The notes under the pieces are model-generated. The model was not told where the DNA came from. It saw only the letters and a list, made by a program, of their open reading frames with translations, and searched no databases. 64,000 nt of DNA, taken from NCBI GenBank assembly GCA_017431225.1, contig JAFRLM010000019.1, positions 56,028-120,027 of the forward strand. The letters run 5' to 3'. The position numbers and the translations under genes are program-made. Numbering within the stretch: position 1 is the stretch's first letter; every line of letters starts with the position of its first letter. This document shows, piece by piece, positions 7,843 to 16,786 of the stretch. The DNA comes from Erysipelotrichaceae bacterium (lineage in GTDB: Bacteria > Bacillota_I > Bacilli_A > Erysipelotrichales > Erysipelotrichaceae).

Positions 7843-9342
7843 ATGTCAGATAAAAAAGAACGCATCTACATCGCTATCGACCTGAAGTCGTTTTACGCGT
7901 CGGTCGAATGCGTACAGCGGGGTCTGGACCCGCTGAATACCTGTCTCGTTGTCGCGGACCAGTCGCGTACCAATAAGACGATCTGCCTGGCTGTCTCTCC
8001 GGCGCTGAAAGCCTTCGGAGTTCCCGGCAGACCGCGTCTTTTTGAAGTGGAAAAGATCGTTGCCGACGTGAACCGGGACCGCGCTTTCAAGTCCGGGGTA
8101 TGGCGGGGAAACGGCAAATCGCATTTTTACGATGAACTGTCAAAGGATCTTTCCCTGGAAGTCGATTATCTCGTCGCCACGCCGCGCATGCAGTATTACA
8201 TCGAGACCAGTGACAAGGTCTACGAGACCTATCTGAAATATATCTCCGCCGATGACATCCATGTCTATTCGATCGACGAGGTCTTCATGGATGTGACGGA
8301 TTATCTGAATACCTATAAGATGACGCCACACCAGCTGGCAATGACGATGATCAAAGACGTTCTGAATACGACCGGCGTCACCGCGACCGCCGGGATCGGC
8401 ACCAATATGTACCTGGCCAAGGTAGCGATGGATATCGTTGCCAAACACTTGCCGGCAGACAAGGACGGCGTCCGCATCGCCGAGCTTGATGAGATCTCCT
8501 ATCGTGAAAAACTCTGGACCCATGAACCGCTGAAGGATTTCTGGCGGGTCGGCCGCGGCTATGCCCGCCGTCTTGAGAAATACGGCATCACTACGATGGG
8601 AGATATCGCCCGCTTTTCACTGGAGAATTCGGAGACGCTTTTCAAAGAATTCGGGATCAACGCCGAACTTCTGATCGATCATGCCTGGGGCTATGAACCG
8701 ACCAGGATCGCGGATATCAAATCCTACCACAGCGATAACCATTCGCTGGGCAGCGGGCAGGTCCTGACGCGCCCCTACAGCTTTGAGGAAGCAAAGATCG
8801 TCGTCAAGGAGATGATCGATGCTTTAGCGCTCGATCTGCACGCCAAGGGCTGCGTGACCGACCGTGTCGGCTTAGCCGTCAATTATGACACTTCCAATGA
8901 CCTGAAGGATTTTCAGGGAACTATCGTTTCCAACTACATCGGCCGCCGGGTCCCGAAACCGGGAAACGGCTCCGCGAAGCTGAAAGGTTTTACTTCCTCC
9001 GCGAACATCATGCGCCAGGCGGTCATGGAGATCTACGGCAGAGTCGTTGATCCGGAACTTCTGATACGCCGCATCAATGTCGTGGCCGATCACGTGCTGC
9101 CGCGGCAGGAAGCGAAGAACTGTCCGCAGATCGAGGAATACGATCTTTTCAGTGATCCCGAAAAGCTTGAGGCGGAACACCGCGAGCAGGAGAAGGAAAA
9201 CGAGAAAGACGCAAGACTGCAGGACGCGATGCTGAAGATCCAGGGAAAATATGGCAAGAATTCCGTCATGACCGCGACCAGCACCGAAGATGCCGCCACC
9301 GGCAGAGAACGCAACATGCAGATCGGAGGACACAAAAAATGA
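7843..9342 (+). CDS. Y-family DNA polymerase, UvrX/UmuC-type
   Basis: 499 residues. Translesion polymerase with both catalytic carboxylate motifs: AIDLKSFYASVE (Asp13, Glu22) and YSIDEVFMD (Asp145, Glu146). The opening and the TNKTICLAVSPALKAFGVPG segment match the Bacillus YqjW/UvrX branch rather than short DinB. Helix-hairpin-helix thumb and little-finger domain follow; a possible beta-clamp peptide is EEYDLFSD near residue 430, and the tail is charged and disordered. It overlaps the downstream YolD-like gene by four bases (ATGA), which is the usual partner in this branch. The TATAAT box (7823-7828) leaves an 8-base leader without a Shine-Dalgarno. Confidence 0.92.
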   Translation: MSDKKERIYIAIDLKSFYASVECVQRGLDPLNTCLVVADQSRTNKTICLAVSPALKAFGVPGRPRLFEVEKIVADVNRDRAFKSGVWRGNGKSHFYDELSKDLSLEVDYLVATPRMQYYIETSDKVYETYLKYISADDIHVYSIDEVFMDVTDYLNTYKMTPHQLAMTMIKDVLNTTGVTATAGIGTNMYLAKVAMDIVAKHLPADKDGVRIAELDEISYREKLWTHEPLKDFWRVGRGYARRLEKYGITTMGDIARFSLENSETLFKEFGINAELLIDHAWGYEPTRIADIKSYHSDNHSLGSGQVLTRPYSFEEAKIVVKEMIDALALDLHAKGCVTDRVGLAVNYDTSNDLKDFQGTIVSNYIGRRVPKPGNGSAKLKGFTSSANIMRQAVMEIYGRVVDPELLIRRINVVADHVLPRQEAKNCPQIEEYDLFSDPEKLEAEHREQEKENEKDARLQDAMLKIQGKYGKNSVMTATSTEDAATGRERNMQIGGHKK

Positions 9343-9791
9343 GCGAAAAAGATCCCCATCGTTATGACGATATGATCCATATGCCGCATTTCAAATCCAG
9401 AAAGCATCCGCAGATGTCTCTGCATGACCGGGCAGCCCAGTTCGCTCCTTTCGCGGCGCTTACCGGCTACGATGAATCGATCAAGGAGACTTCCCGGCTG
9501 ACGGAAAGAGAGATCGAACTCAGTGAAAGTGAAAAAGCGGAACTCGACCGCCGTTTCCGTATCCTTTCGGCGCATATCAGCGAACACCCGCAGGTCACGA
9601 TCCGTTATTTCGTCCAGGATGAAAGAAAGACCGGCGGCTCCTACGAGACTTTCTCATTCCGAGTAAAAGCGATCGATCCGCTCCTGCGCATCCTGACCGC
9701 GGAAGATAAAGAGAAATACAGCCTCGACGCGGTCCTTGAGATCAATGGCGAGATCCTGGAACAGGAAGAGGATCCCTATCTTGGTGAATAA
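9339..9791 (+). CDS. YolD-like protein, partner of the Y-family polymerase
   Basis: 150 residues. The signature SLHDRAAQFAPFAALTGYDE (residues 28-47) is the YolD-like family core; the C-terminal half is a small beta domain (VTIRYFVQDERKTGGSYETF). YolD-like genes sit beside UmuC-type polymerases in Bacillota and have been proposed to play a UmuD-like accessory role. Here the ATGA overlap and the GGAGGACAC Shine-Dalgarno inside the polymerase gene point to translational coupling and near-equal expression. No LexA box was recognised upstream of the pair. Confidence 0.85.
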   Translation: MSEKDPHRYDDMIHMPHFKSRKHPQMSLHDRAAQFAPFAALTGYDESIKETSRLTEREIELSESEKAELDRRFRILSAHISEHPQVTIRYFVQDERKTGGSYETFSFRVKAIDPLLRILTAEDKEKYSLDAVLEINGEILEQEEDPYLGE

Positions 9792-9878
9792 GACCATCCT
9801 TTTCCCGGAAATCTGTTAGAATACAGCTGTAAATCAGCGAAATATGCTGAATACCGTACTGATCGAGTTTATTAGAAG

Positions 9879-11084
9879 ATGAAGCAGAAGTTTACCCGCG
9901 CGCAGCTGGGGATCCTGATCACCTCCTGCGCCAACATCGGTATCGTATTAGGTCTGATCGTTAATATTTCCGGTCTGTTTTTTCAGCCGATCATGGAAGA
10001 ACTGCATACCGGTATCGGAAAAGTCAGCACAACGCTGGCGATCTACAATGTTGCCTTCGCGATCAGCGGTCTGCTGTTTCCGAAGATCGCCGGTCGTATC
10101 CGCTATAAAAAGCTGGCTGTGGCAGGGATCCTCGGTGTGATCCTGACAACTGCCGCGACCGCTTACTGCCGCACACTGTTCGGCTTATATCTGATGAATA
10201 CCCTGCGCGGGCTCTTTGCCGGTCTTATCGGACCTGTTGCCTGCACAATGATCGTTAACCGCTGGTTCCTGCAGGGATCCGGTTTTTTCAGCGGTCTGGT
10301 CTTCGGTTTTTCGGGGATCGCCGGCGCAGTCTTTTCGCCGATCGTTTCCGCGGTGATCGAACAGCAGGGCTGGCGCAGCGCCTATCTGCTGACAGCAGCT
10401 GTCATGGTGTTGTTTGCCCTGCCCTGTTTCCTGTTCCGTCTGGCTTATACGCCGGAAGAGATCGGTGAAGAACCTTACGGCAGCGCGGCGGCCGAAGGGC
10501 CTGTTGGAACAGAGACTTCTGCATTTGATCCGAAACTGTATCTTTTGATGTTCCTCTTCCCGATCGCCACAGGTCTCGCTGCTTCCTTCGTGCAGCATCT
10601 GACACCGATGGCTTCTTCCTACGGATTCAGCAGTTCTGTCACCTCGCTGATGCTGAGCCTTGTGCTCATCATGAATACCGCCGGAAAGTTCCTGATCGGC
10701 GCCCTGATCGACCGGATCGGAGCGCTTCGTTCCACCCTGCTTTTTATCGCTCTTGTACTGATCGCGACAGTCGTTTATTATGTATCGCGCTCCACAGCCG
10801 GCATGTACGGCGCGTCCGTTCTTTACGGAAACATCTACGCCCTGGCGAATATCGGTCTCGTCGCCCTAACCAAAGATCTCTTTGGCACCGGAAACTACGG
10901 GAGAGTCTATCCAAAGCTGAATTTCGCCTATACACTTACAGCCGCTTTCGGAGCCTCCTTCTTCGGTTTCATGTATGACGGTTTTCAGTCTTACCGGCTT
11001 TCGCTGATCCTGATCTTCGTGCTGATCCTGGCCTGTTCGGTCTTTGAGATCTACGCCTACCGGAAGATCGCCCGCAGCAAATAA
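9879..11084 (+). CDS. MFS transporter, oxalate/formate-antiporter-like
   Basis: 401 residues, twelve predicted helices in two six-helix halves separated by a charged loop near residues 190-215 (EEIGEEPYGSAAAEGP). The first half carries GLIVNISGLFFQPIMEEL and the helix-4/5 stretch LRGLFAGLIGPVACTMIVNRWF, and the helix-8/9 loop has GKFLIGALIDRIG. This pattern is the monocarboxylate/OxlT-like subgroup; the substrate is unknown. A TAGAAT box near 9817 gives a leader of about 55 bases with a weak Shine-Dalgarno. It stands alone, convergent with the LUD gene. Confidence 0.8.
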   Translation: MKQKFTRAQLGILITSCANIGIVLGLIVNISGLFFQPIMEELHTGIGKVSTTLAIYNVAFAISGLLFPKIAGRIRYKKLAVAGILGVILTTAATAYCRTLFGLYLMNTLRGLFAGLIGPVACTMIVNRWFLQGSGFFSGLVFGFSGIAGAVFSPIVSAVIEQQGWRSAYLLTAAVMVLFALPCFLFRLAYTPEEIGEEPYGSAAAEGPVGTETSAFDPKLYLLMFLFPIATGLAASFVQHLTPMASSYGFSSSVTSLMLSLVLIMNTAGKFLIGALIDRIGALRSTLLFIALVLIATVVYYVSRSTAGMYGASVLYGNIYALANIGLVALTKDLFGTGNYGRVYPKLNFAYTLTAAFGASFFGFMYDGFQSYRLSLILIFVLILACSVFEIYAYRKIARSK

Positions 11085-11139
11085 AAAAAACGTCCTGAAG
11101 ATCAGAACGTCTCAAGCAGCGTGATACGCTGTTTTTTTA
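11082..11139. terminator. back-to-back terminators between convergent genes
   Basis: Hairpin 11090-11110 (ACGTCCTGA/TCAGAACGT) followed on the minus strand by eight T stops the LUD transcript. Hairpin CAGCG-TGATA-CGCTG (11117-11131) followed on the plus strand by seven T stops the MFS transcript. Confidence 0.88.
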
Positions 11140-11742
11140 ATAGCCGAGCTCTTCGTCGATATACACGACTTCGTACTGCGCGCCGCGCGGTTTCTCCCAG
11201 AAGACCATCAGGATGCGGCAGATCCGGTCCGGGCTCTGGCAGTCGAAACAATGGTCGGAGAAAGCGCAGGGCGTTCCCTCGCGGTTCATCCGTTTGACGT
11301 TTTTCGGGGCTGCAACATTGCGCGCTCTTTCGATCGCCTTTTCCAGGTTTTCCGCGACTTTATTGCGGCCAAAGACCAGGAATACCTTATCGTGTCCATA
11401 GCAGGTCTCGGCAACGCGGTTACCGGTATTGTCGATATTGACCAGCTCCCCCGTTTCAGCTGCGCCGTTCACCGAAGAGATATAGACGCTCGTCCCTCTT
11501 TCCCTGAAACGGACCTCACGGTCGCTCATTCCCGCGGGAACGCGCCAGTGCCACCAGACTTCGTTATGGGTCTTCAGCCTGTCATAAAGTCCGAGCTCAT
11601 CCAGTGTGACCGAAGAAGCCATACCGACGCTCGTCTGATCGATAACGCTGTTCAGATACTCCGCCGCTTCTTCTTTTGTGGTGAAAGACGAGACCTGAAA
11701 GCCCCGTTTTTGCAGATTCTCCAAGAAAGTCTTTGTTTCCAT
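11137..11742 (-). CDS. LUD-domain protein (lactate-utilisation family)
   Basis: 201 residues of the LUD (former DUF162) domain shared by LutB/LutC. Recognisable segments: TSVGMASSVTLDELGLYDRL near 38-57, GRNKVAENLEKAIERARNVA, and the conserved NVAAPKNVKR. Four cysteines cluster near the C-terminus (CAFSDHCFDCQSPDRIC), a likely metal or Fe-S site. Stand-alone LUD proteins of this size are common in anaerobes and lack a firm function; a role in lactate oxidation is not shown since lutA/lutB are absent here. Its AGGAGG overlaps the end of the upstream MATE gene, indicating co-transcription. Confidence 0.8.
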   Translation of the reverse strand: METKTFLENLQKRGFQVSSFTTKEEAAEYLNSVIDQTSVGMASSVTLDELGLYDRLKTHNEVWWHWRVPAGMSDREVRFRERGTSVYISSVNGAAETGELVNIDNTGNRVAETCYGHDKVFLVFGRNKVAENLEKAIERARNVAAPKNVKRMNREGTPCAFSDHCFDCQSPDRICRILMVFWEKPRGAQYEVVYIDEELGY

Positions 11743-11754
11743 ATGCTCATCCTC

Positions 11755-13542
11755 CTAGGAAACCGCCGGAATGCGGATCGTCAGGACATTCAGTCCCAGG
11801 ATATTCTGATATTTGATATCTTTCGCCATGCGGAAGATCATGCGCAGACCGATATTCTTCGCAACATCCGTATCTTCCGAAAGCTTCTGTCTTTCTCCCG
11901 GATCAAAAGGCACACAGTCGTCCTTGATGCGCAGGATCACGTCATCCTTTTTGTGGGTGACACGCACATCGATCGAATGGGAACGCTTGTCCTTGCGGAA
12001 GCCGTGATCCACGATATTGCCTGCCATCTCCTCCATCGCAAGACCGGCCAGATAGGCGCTTCGTTTTGAGATCCCGCGGGCTGCGCAGAATTCCTGCACC
12101 TGCCGGGAAACGGAGACGACTTCCTCCATCGTATGCACGCTCAGATCCATGCGTTCTTCTTCCGCTGCACCGAAGTCCGCCGGGATGACCATCAGCTCTT
12201 CCATATTGCGCGGAATACGTTTGTTCATCACCCAGGCGTAGAGAAAGATCACGATGGTCGTGACCACACCGTTGAGGACATTCGCGATATAGACACTTCT
12301 GATTCCCATGCCTCTGATCAGCAGCGCGGTAAAGCCGGCAACACAGACGACGCCGTCAAGAAGCGCCAGGGTATGGATCAGGACCTGTTTATTGGAGATC
12401 TGCCCGTAGCAGGTGAAATGCATGCAGATGACGCTTAATGGCATACAGATGGGCAGGATCCGGAATCCCATGACCGTCATCTGATAAACAGCCTGCGAGG
12501 GGTCCTGATAGAAGATCTGCGTAAACGGGACTGCGCAGAGAATGATCAGCAGGGAGATGACACACTGGATCGGCACGAAGCGGTACATCATATTGCGCAT
12601 CACATCGGTCAGGGTCTGCCGGTCTTCCTCACCGACACTGACACTGAACAGCATGCGCGATACCGCCAGCATACCTGCCGGGATCGCCCAGAAAAGCGAC
12701 AGGAAATTATTCGCGGCGGAAAATGCCGAGATACCGACACTTCCCACAAATGTTTCAAGCATATTGTTGACGCGCAGACCGCGCAGTGTCTGATAGACAT
12801 TGCTGGCAGCGCCGGGCAGTCCGATCATGATCATCTTTCCGGTCTCTTTCCAGTTGATCCTGCTCAGCGCGATGCGGAAGTGCGACTTGCCGGTAAGGAA
12901 AGCCTCCGCCTGCACCGCCAGGAAGACCCACATGCCCAGAGAAGATGCCAGGGCTAGACCCAGAGCTTCCAGCTTCAGCATTTTCACGAACAGGAAATTC
13001 AGAAGGATGTTGACGAGGATATAAGCGGCGCTGGCAAGGAAGGTCCGTCTGCTCTTGTTTTCGATCGACAGGAAGGAAGCGAAGGAGCTGCCCAGCATCA
13101 GCGGGATCATACCGATCGCCTGACCGAGAAAATAACGGTTCAGATAGAGCCGGACATTCGGATCTTTGCTCAGGAAGCCGGTCAGATCGAAGAGACCCAT
13201 CGGCACATAAGCCGCGATGAAAAGAAGCGCTATAAAAAGCGACAGCAAAAGGTTCAGTGAGAAGACGCCCTGCATCTTTTCCTGTTCATTCTGCCCCATA
13301 TACTTGCCGCAGAGGATCGCCGAACCGCCAGTCAGGATCAGACTGAGCGAGGTCGCCAGCATGCCGACCGGGCTGTAGACCCCGACGGCGCTCATCGCGT
13401 CGACACCGACATAATTGGTAGCGAAAAAGCTGGAAACGATGCCGTTCACGGCTCCGATCGCGCTTAAAAGGATCTGTGCCGGCAGAAGCCGGAACAGAAG
13501 CCGGACGAGGATCTTTGTATTTGCTTTCTGATCGTTGTTCAT
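11755..13542 (-). CDS. MATE transporter fused to an anti-sigma-type ATPase domain
   Basis: 595 residues. Residues 1 to about 445 are a MATE-family multidrug/Na+ exporter with twelve helices in two halves. After a linker rich in Glu (about 450-465) the C-terminal 130 residues are a GHKL ATPase of the RsbW/SpoIIAB class: N-box EEMAGNIVDHG, G1-like KDDCVPFDP, and GLRMIFRMAKDI. There is no His-phosphotransfer domain, so it is not a sensor kinase. In RsbW-type proteins the domain phosphorylates an anti-sigma antagonist. What the fused domain does to transport, or what protein it phosphorylates, is unknown. TAAAAT (13556-13561) lies 13 bases from the ATG with no Shine-Dalgarno. Confidence 0.85.
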   Translation of the reverse strand: MNNDQKANTKILVRLLFRLLPAQILLSAIGAVNGIVSSFFATNYVGVDAMSAVGVYSPVGMLATSLSLILTGGSAILCGKYMGQNEQEKMQGVFSLNLLLSLFIALLFIAAYVPMGLFDLTGFLSKDPNVRLYLNRYFLGQAIGMIPLMLGSSFASFLSIENKSRRTFLASAAYILVNILLNFLFVKMLKLEALGLALASSLGMWVFLAVQAEAFLTGKSHFRIALSRINWKETGKMIMIGLPGAASNVYQTLRGLRVNNMLETFVGSVGISAFSAANNFLSLFWAIPAGMLAVSRMLFSVSVGEEDRQTLTDVMRNMMYRFVPIQCVISLLIILCAVPFTQIFYQDPSQAVYQMTVMGFRILPICMPLSVICMHFTCYGQISNKQVLIHTLALLDGVVCVAGFTALLIRGMGIRSVYIANVLNGVVTTIVIFLYAWVMNKRIPRNMEELMVIPADFGAAEEERMDLSVHTMEEVVSVSRQVQEFCAARGISKRSAYLAGLAMEEMAGNIVDHGFRKDKRSHSIDVRVTHKKDDVILRIKDDCVPFDPGERQKLSEDTDVAKNIGLRMIFRMAKDIKYQNILGLNVLTIRIPAVS

Positions 13543-13583
13543 AGTTTCTGTCTATATTTTAATCCTTTTCTCTTTGTGAAGCA

Positions 13584-13617
13584 CCTGTCAAAACAAAAAC
13601 AGACCTTCAGTCTGTTT
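13584..13617 (-). terminator. terminator of tRNA-Arg
   Basis: Minus-strand hairpin CAGAC-TGAAG-GTCTG followed by TTTTTGTTTTG, directly downstream of the tRNA. Confidence 0.85.
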
Positions 13618-13624
13618 CTTGTAA

Positions 13625-13701
13625 TGGCGTCCTCGATTGGATTCGAACCAACGACCTTCCGCTTAGGAGGCGGATGCTCTATCCAGCTGAGCTACGAGGA
13701 C
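13625..13701 (-). tRNA. tRNA-Arg (anticodon CCT), CCA encoded
   Basis: Full cloverleaf on the minus strand: acceptor GTCCTCG pairs CGAGGAC, D-arm GCTCAGCTGGATAGAGC, anticodon arm TCCGC-CTCCTAA-GCGGA, T-arm GTTGG-TTCGAAT-CCAAT, discriminator G and an encoded CCA. The anticodon CCT reads the AGG codon. It lies between the ABC operon and the MATE gene and has its own terminator. Confidence 0.97.
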
Positions 13702-13758
13702 AGTAATGGATCTTTCAGGACAAGCTATATCTTAACAAATCCTGCAGATTCTTTCAAT

Positions 13759-13791
13759 GAAGGGCGGTAAACAACCGCCCTTCTGTTTTTT
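13759..13791. terminator. hairpin downstream of the ABC operon
   Basis: GAAGGGCGG-TAAACAA-CCGCCCTTC. The T-run (TGTTTTTTC) follows on the plus strand, so as an intrinsic terminator it faces away from the operon. For the operon it is only a strong 3'-end hairpin just past the stop codon. Confidence 0.6.
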
Positions 13792-13792
13792 C

Positions 13793-14581
13793 TTAGGATA
13801 AGAACATCTGATCGTTGATCTCACCGTTCGATTTCTCGAAGAGATCAAGCAGATCCTTGACTGTTGCCTTTTTCTTTTCCTCACCGCTGATATCAAGGAT
13901 GATCTTGCCCTCGCTCATCATGATCAGGCGGTTGCCGAATGCGAGCGCGTCACGCATATTGTGGGTGATCATCAGGGTCGTCAGCTGGTTTTCCTCGACT
14001 CTCTGCTGTGTGAGCTCCAGAACCTTGCGCGCGGTCTTGGGATCGAGCGCGGCGGTATGTTCATCCAGCAGAAGAAGTTCCGGTTTGACCAGCGTCGCCA
14101 TCAGAAGCGTCAGTGCCTGACGCTGTCCGCCGGACAGAAGTCCTACCTTGGCGGTAAGACGGTCTTCAAGGCCAAGCCCTAAAGGTTCGAGCAGCTTCGC
14201 GTATTCTTTGCGTTCGCTTTCGGTCAGGCCTCTGCGCAGGGTACGTTTCGCGCCTTTGCGCTTGGCGATCGAAAGATTCTCCTGGATCGTCAGATCGCTG
14301 CAGGTCCCCATCAGCGGATCCTGGAAGACTCGGCCGATGAAACCGGCACGCTCATATTCCTTGAGATGCGTGATATCGCGGCCGTTCAGCTCGACCTTGC
14401 CCTTATCTACCGCATAGGTGCCGGCGATCAGATTCAGCAGCGTCGATTTACCGGAGCCGTTGCCGCCGATGACAGTTACGAAGTCATGCGGCCGGATATG
14501 TAAAGAGAGATCTTCAAAGACGACTTTTTCGTTCGGTGTGCCGGCATTGAAAGCCTTGCTTACATTACTTACTTTCAGCAC
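13793..14581 (-). CDS. ABC transporter ATPase, aromatic amino-acid uptake
   Basis: 262-residue nucleotide-binding subunit that powers import. Walker A GGNGSGKST (about 39-47), signature LSGGQRQALTLLMA, Walker B ELLLLDEHTAALDP, H-loop MITHN. The sequence belongs with the ATPases of the ABC_sub_bind/TrpXYZ-type importers. It overlaps the permease gene by 17 bases and is the last gene of the operon [Phe T-box]-binding protein-permease-ATPase. There is only one ATPase and one permease for two binding proteins. Substrate assignment rests on the T-box specifiers upstream, not on the ATPase itself. Confidence 0.9.
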   Translation of the reverse strand: MLKVSNVSKAFNAGTPNEKVVFEDLSLHIRPHDFVTVIGGNGSGKSTLLNLIAGTYAVDKGKVELNGRDITHLKEYERAGFIGRVFQDPLMGTCSDLTIQENLSIAKRKGAKRTLRRGLTESERKEYAKLLEPLGLGLEDRLTAKVGLLSGGQRQALTLLMATLVKPELLLLDEHTAALDPKTARKVLELTQQRVEENQLTTLMITHNMRDALAFGNRLIMMSEGKIILDISGEEKKKATVKDLLDLFEKSNGEINDQMFLS

Positions 14582-15458
14582 GTTTTGTCCCTCTCTTTCT
14601 GGTGAAATCGGTCAGGTAGATCGCAAGCGCGACCAGGATCGCGGTAAACAGTTTCATATCGTTGGCGTTGACGAGCGAGGAGTTGATCGCGAAGGCAACG
14701 ATCATACGATAGATGATCGAGCCGGCAACAACGCCGAACAGACGGATGATGAAGGATTTCTCCCGCAGGAACACTTCACCGATGATGACAGATGCAAGAC
14801 CGATGACGATCGCACCGATACCCATCTGCACATCCGCAAAAGCATTGTACTGACTGACCAGCGAGCCGCTGAGCGCGATCAGGGCATTCGCCAGCATCAG
14901 ACCGGCCGTCTTGATGCGGTCACTGTTGACACCGTTGGCGGTGACCATGCGGTCATTGATACCGGTAGCAACGATCATGAAACCGAATTCGGTATTCAGG
15001 AACCAGACCAGGAACACGATCACGATCAGGATCACGATGACGCCGAGTATGATCGCGGCGTCACGATCCTTGCGGAAACCGAGCAGACCGCTGAGATTCG
15101 TCAGGATCGTCGTAACCTGATTCAGCGGGATATTTGCCTTGCCCATGACACGCAGGTTGACCGAATACAGTCCGGTCATCGTCAGGATGCCCGCTAAAAG
15201 TGACGGGATCCGCATCTTCGTGTGCAGGAAACCGGTGATATAGCCGGCACAGCAGCCTGCCAGAACAGACAAGCAGATCGCCAGAAACGGCGGCACATTC
15301 CGGATCAGAGCCGCTGCCGTGACCGCAGCTCCGAGCGTAAAGGAACTCTCGGAAGTCAGGTCCGAAATATTCAGGATACGGTAGGAGATGTAGATCCCGA
15401 TCGCCAGGATCGACCACAGAAGACCCTGGGCCAGGGCGGAAGTTAAGACAAGAGTCAT
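14565..15458 (-). CDS. ABC transporter permease, aromatic amino-acid uptake
   Basis: 297 residues, eight to nine hydrophobic helices of the branched-chain-type permease family (BPD_transp_2), as in the TrpY/LivH-like proteins paired with PF04392 binding proteins. Helical segments include ILAIGIYISYRILNISDLTS at the start and the conserved AGAxxG-like loop FGVVAGSIIYRM near the end. It begins four bases after the binding-protein stop and overlaps the ATPase gene, so the three are translationally coupled. It presumably forms a homodimeric channel served by both upstream binding proteins. Confidence 0.88.
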   Translation of the reverse strand: MTLVLTSALAQGLLWSILAIGIYISYRILNISDLTSESSFTLGAAVTAAALIRNVPPFLAICLSVLAGCCAGYITGFLHTKMRIPSLLAGILTMTGLYSVNLRVMGKANIPLNQVTTILTNLSGLLGFRKDRDAAIILGVIVILIVIVFLVWFLNTEFGFMIVATGINDRMVTANGVNSDRIKTAGLMLANALIALSGSLVSQYNAFADVQMGIGAIVIGLASVIIGEVFLREKSFIIRLFGVVAGSIIYRMIVAFAINSSLVNANDMKLFTAILVALAIYLTDFTRKRGTKRAESK

Positions 15459-15461
15459 AGT

Positions 15462-16448
15462 TTAGTTCCTCATATCGATCGCAGATGCCTTGAAATCATC
15501 TGTCAGCTGGATCCCGATCGCTTCAAGCGTATCGGAGTTGTAGTAGACGGTACCGCTTTTATCGTAACCGACCGGCAGTGTACCGATATCTTCGCCGTTC
15601 AGGACTTTGACTGCCATTTCCGCAGTCTGTTTCCCGAGATCATAGTAATTTACGCCAAGTGACAGACAGCCGCCGTTTTTGACCATGTCCGAGACACCGA
15701 CCAGGGTGATCAGGCCGCGTTCCCGTGAGATCACGTCGACCGAACCCATTGCCGAAGCGATGTTGTTGTCGGTCGGGATATAGACGGCATCCGCGTCCGC
15801 GGCTAGGGAAGCCATCGCGTCATTGATGACGGTCTTATCCGGGATCGTTACCCGTTTGACCTCGATCCCGCGCTTCTCACATTCCGCTTCCATCTGGTTC
15901 GCCTGGATTTCCGAATTCACTTCGCTTGAAGTATAGAGGATCCCCAGGGTCTTGATGTCCGGTTTGACAGAGAGAAGAAGATCGAGCTGGGCGTCCATCG
16001 GACAGTTGTCGCTGGTTCCCGAAACGAGTCCGCCGGGATGTTCGTTGCTGTCAACGAGACCGGCATCGGCATAATCGGTGATCGCTGTTCCCAGGATCGG
16101 CGTATCCTGGTTGACCGCCACCAGCTGCTGGGCCGGGGGCGTCGCGATCGCCAGGATCAGATCAGGAGCTTCCGCGATGAGATGGTCCGCCATGGTGGCC
16201 ATATTAGACTGATCGCCTTCCGGATTCTGGTAATCCACGATCAGATTCTCCCCTTCGACATAGCCCGCTTCGGCTAAGCCGTCAAGGAATCCCTGACGCG
16301 CTTCATCGAGCGAACCGTGGGTCATCATCTGCAGGATACCGATCTTGACGGTATTTTCATCGTCCGCTGTTTCCTGCGGAGCGGATCCGGTACAGCCGGC
16401 AAGCAGCATCACGATCAGGATCAGTGCAAGTTTGTTTACGAGCTTCAT
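15462..16448 (-). CDS. substrate-binding lipoprotein, Phe T-box-controlled
   Basis: 328 residues from ATG 16448, chosen over an upstream in-frame TTG because GGAGGAGAG lies seven bases before the ATG and the TTG falls in the attenuator tail. Lipoprotein signal with lipobox LLAGC (Cys about 19), then a two-lobe ABC_sub_bind (PF04392) domain starting VKIGILQMMTHGSLDEA. Conserved ligand-cleft segments LAIATPPAQQL, YTSSEVNSEIQANQM and PTDNNIASAMGSVDV are shared with the neighbouring paralogue; LVGVSDMVKNGGCLSLGVNY differs. Its leader is a T-box with a UUC (Phe) specifier, so phenylalanine is the likely ligand. That is inference from regulation. Confidence 0.85.
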   Translation of the reverse strand: MKLVNKLALILIVMLLAGCTGSAPQETADDENTVKIGILQMMTHGSLDEARQGFLDGLAEAGYVEGENLIVDYQNPEGDQSNMATMADHLIAEAPDLILAIATPPAQQLVAVNQDTPILGTAITDYADAGLVDSNEHPGGLVSGTSDNCPMDAQLDLLLSVKPDIKTLGILYTSSEVNSEIQANQMEAECEKRGIEVKRVTIPDKTVINDAMASLAADADAVYIPTDNNIASAMGSVDVISRERGLITLVGVSDMVKNGGCLSLGVNYYDLGKQTAEMAVKVLNGEDIGTLPVGYDKSGTVYYNSDTLEAIGIQLTDDFKASAIDMRN

Positions 16449-16461
16449 CTGTCTCTCCTCC

Positions 16462-16716
16462 AAAAAGAAAGCCGGTCAGACAAAGGACGACCGGCTATCG
16501 TGTTACCACCTTTATTCACCCGTATCTTGCGATACAGGCCTCTGCGACCACTATCATGGTCCGATGAAATAACGTTCATCTTCCGTACAGCCCTACTCAT
16601 TTCAGGCCGTCCGCTAACCGGGGAATTCTACGGTCTTTTGCCGGGTCTTCTCTCAGCTTAGGAAGACTTCTCTGTCAGCAAGCTCTCCGTATACTATTTC
16701 GGATCATAGCGTTTAT
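16462..16716 (-). promoter_or_regulatory. T-box riboswitch, Phe specifier (UUC)
   Basis: Leader RNA of the second binding-protein gene. Stem I shows the loop-E pair AGUA (16692-16695) and GAA (16626-16628), closed by UACGG/CCGUA; the three bases after GAA are UUC (16623-16625), a Phe codon. Stem III is CCTGTATC-GCAA-GATACGGG. The T-box AAAGGTGGTAACACG (16499-16513) presents UGGU, which pairs with an ACCA 3' end, so discriminator A, as in tRNA-Phe. The terminator GCCGGTC...GACCGGC with TTTCTTTTT (16462-16495) competes with the AAAGG/CCTTT antiterminator. Uncharged tRNA should switch expression on. Confidence 0.88.
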
Positions 16717-16722
16717 AGCATT

Positions 16723-16751
16723 ATCCTAATCCCGGATTCTGAAAATGTCAA
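16723..16751 (-). promoter_or_regulatory. promoter of the Phe T-box transcript
   Basis: TTGACA (16746-16751), 17-base spacer, TAGGAT (16723-16728). It lies in the gap after the first binding-protein gene, so the second unit can be transcribed independently of the Tyr-controlled one. Confidence 0.7.
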
Positions 16752-16786
16752 TCCTGTTTTCTGAAAATATTTTCAATAGGCAACTA

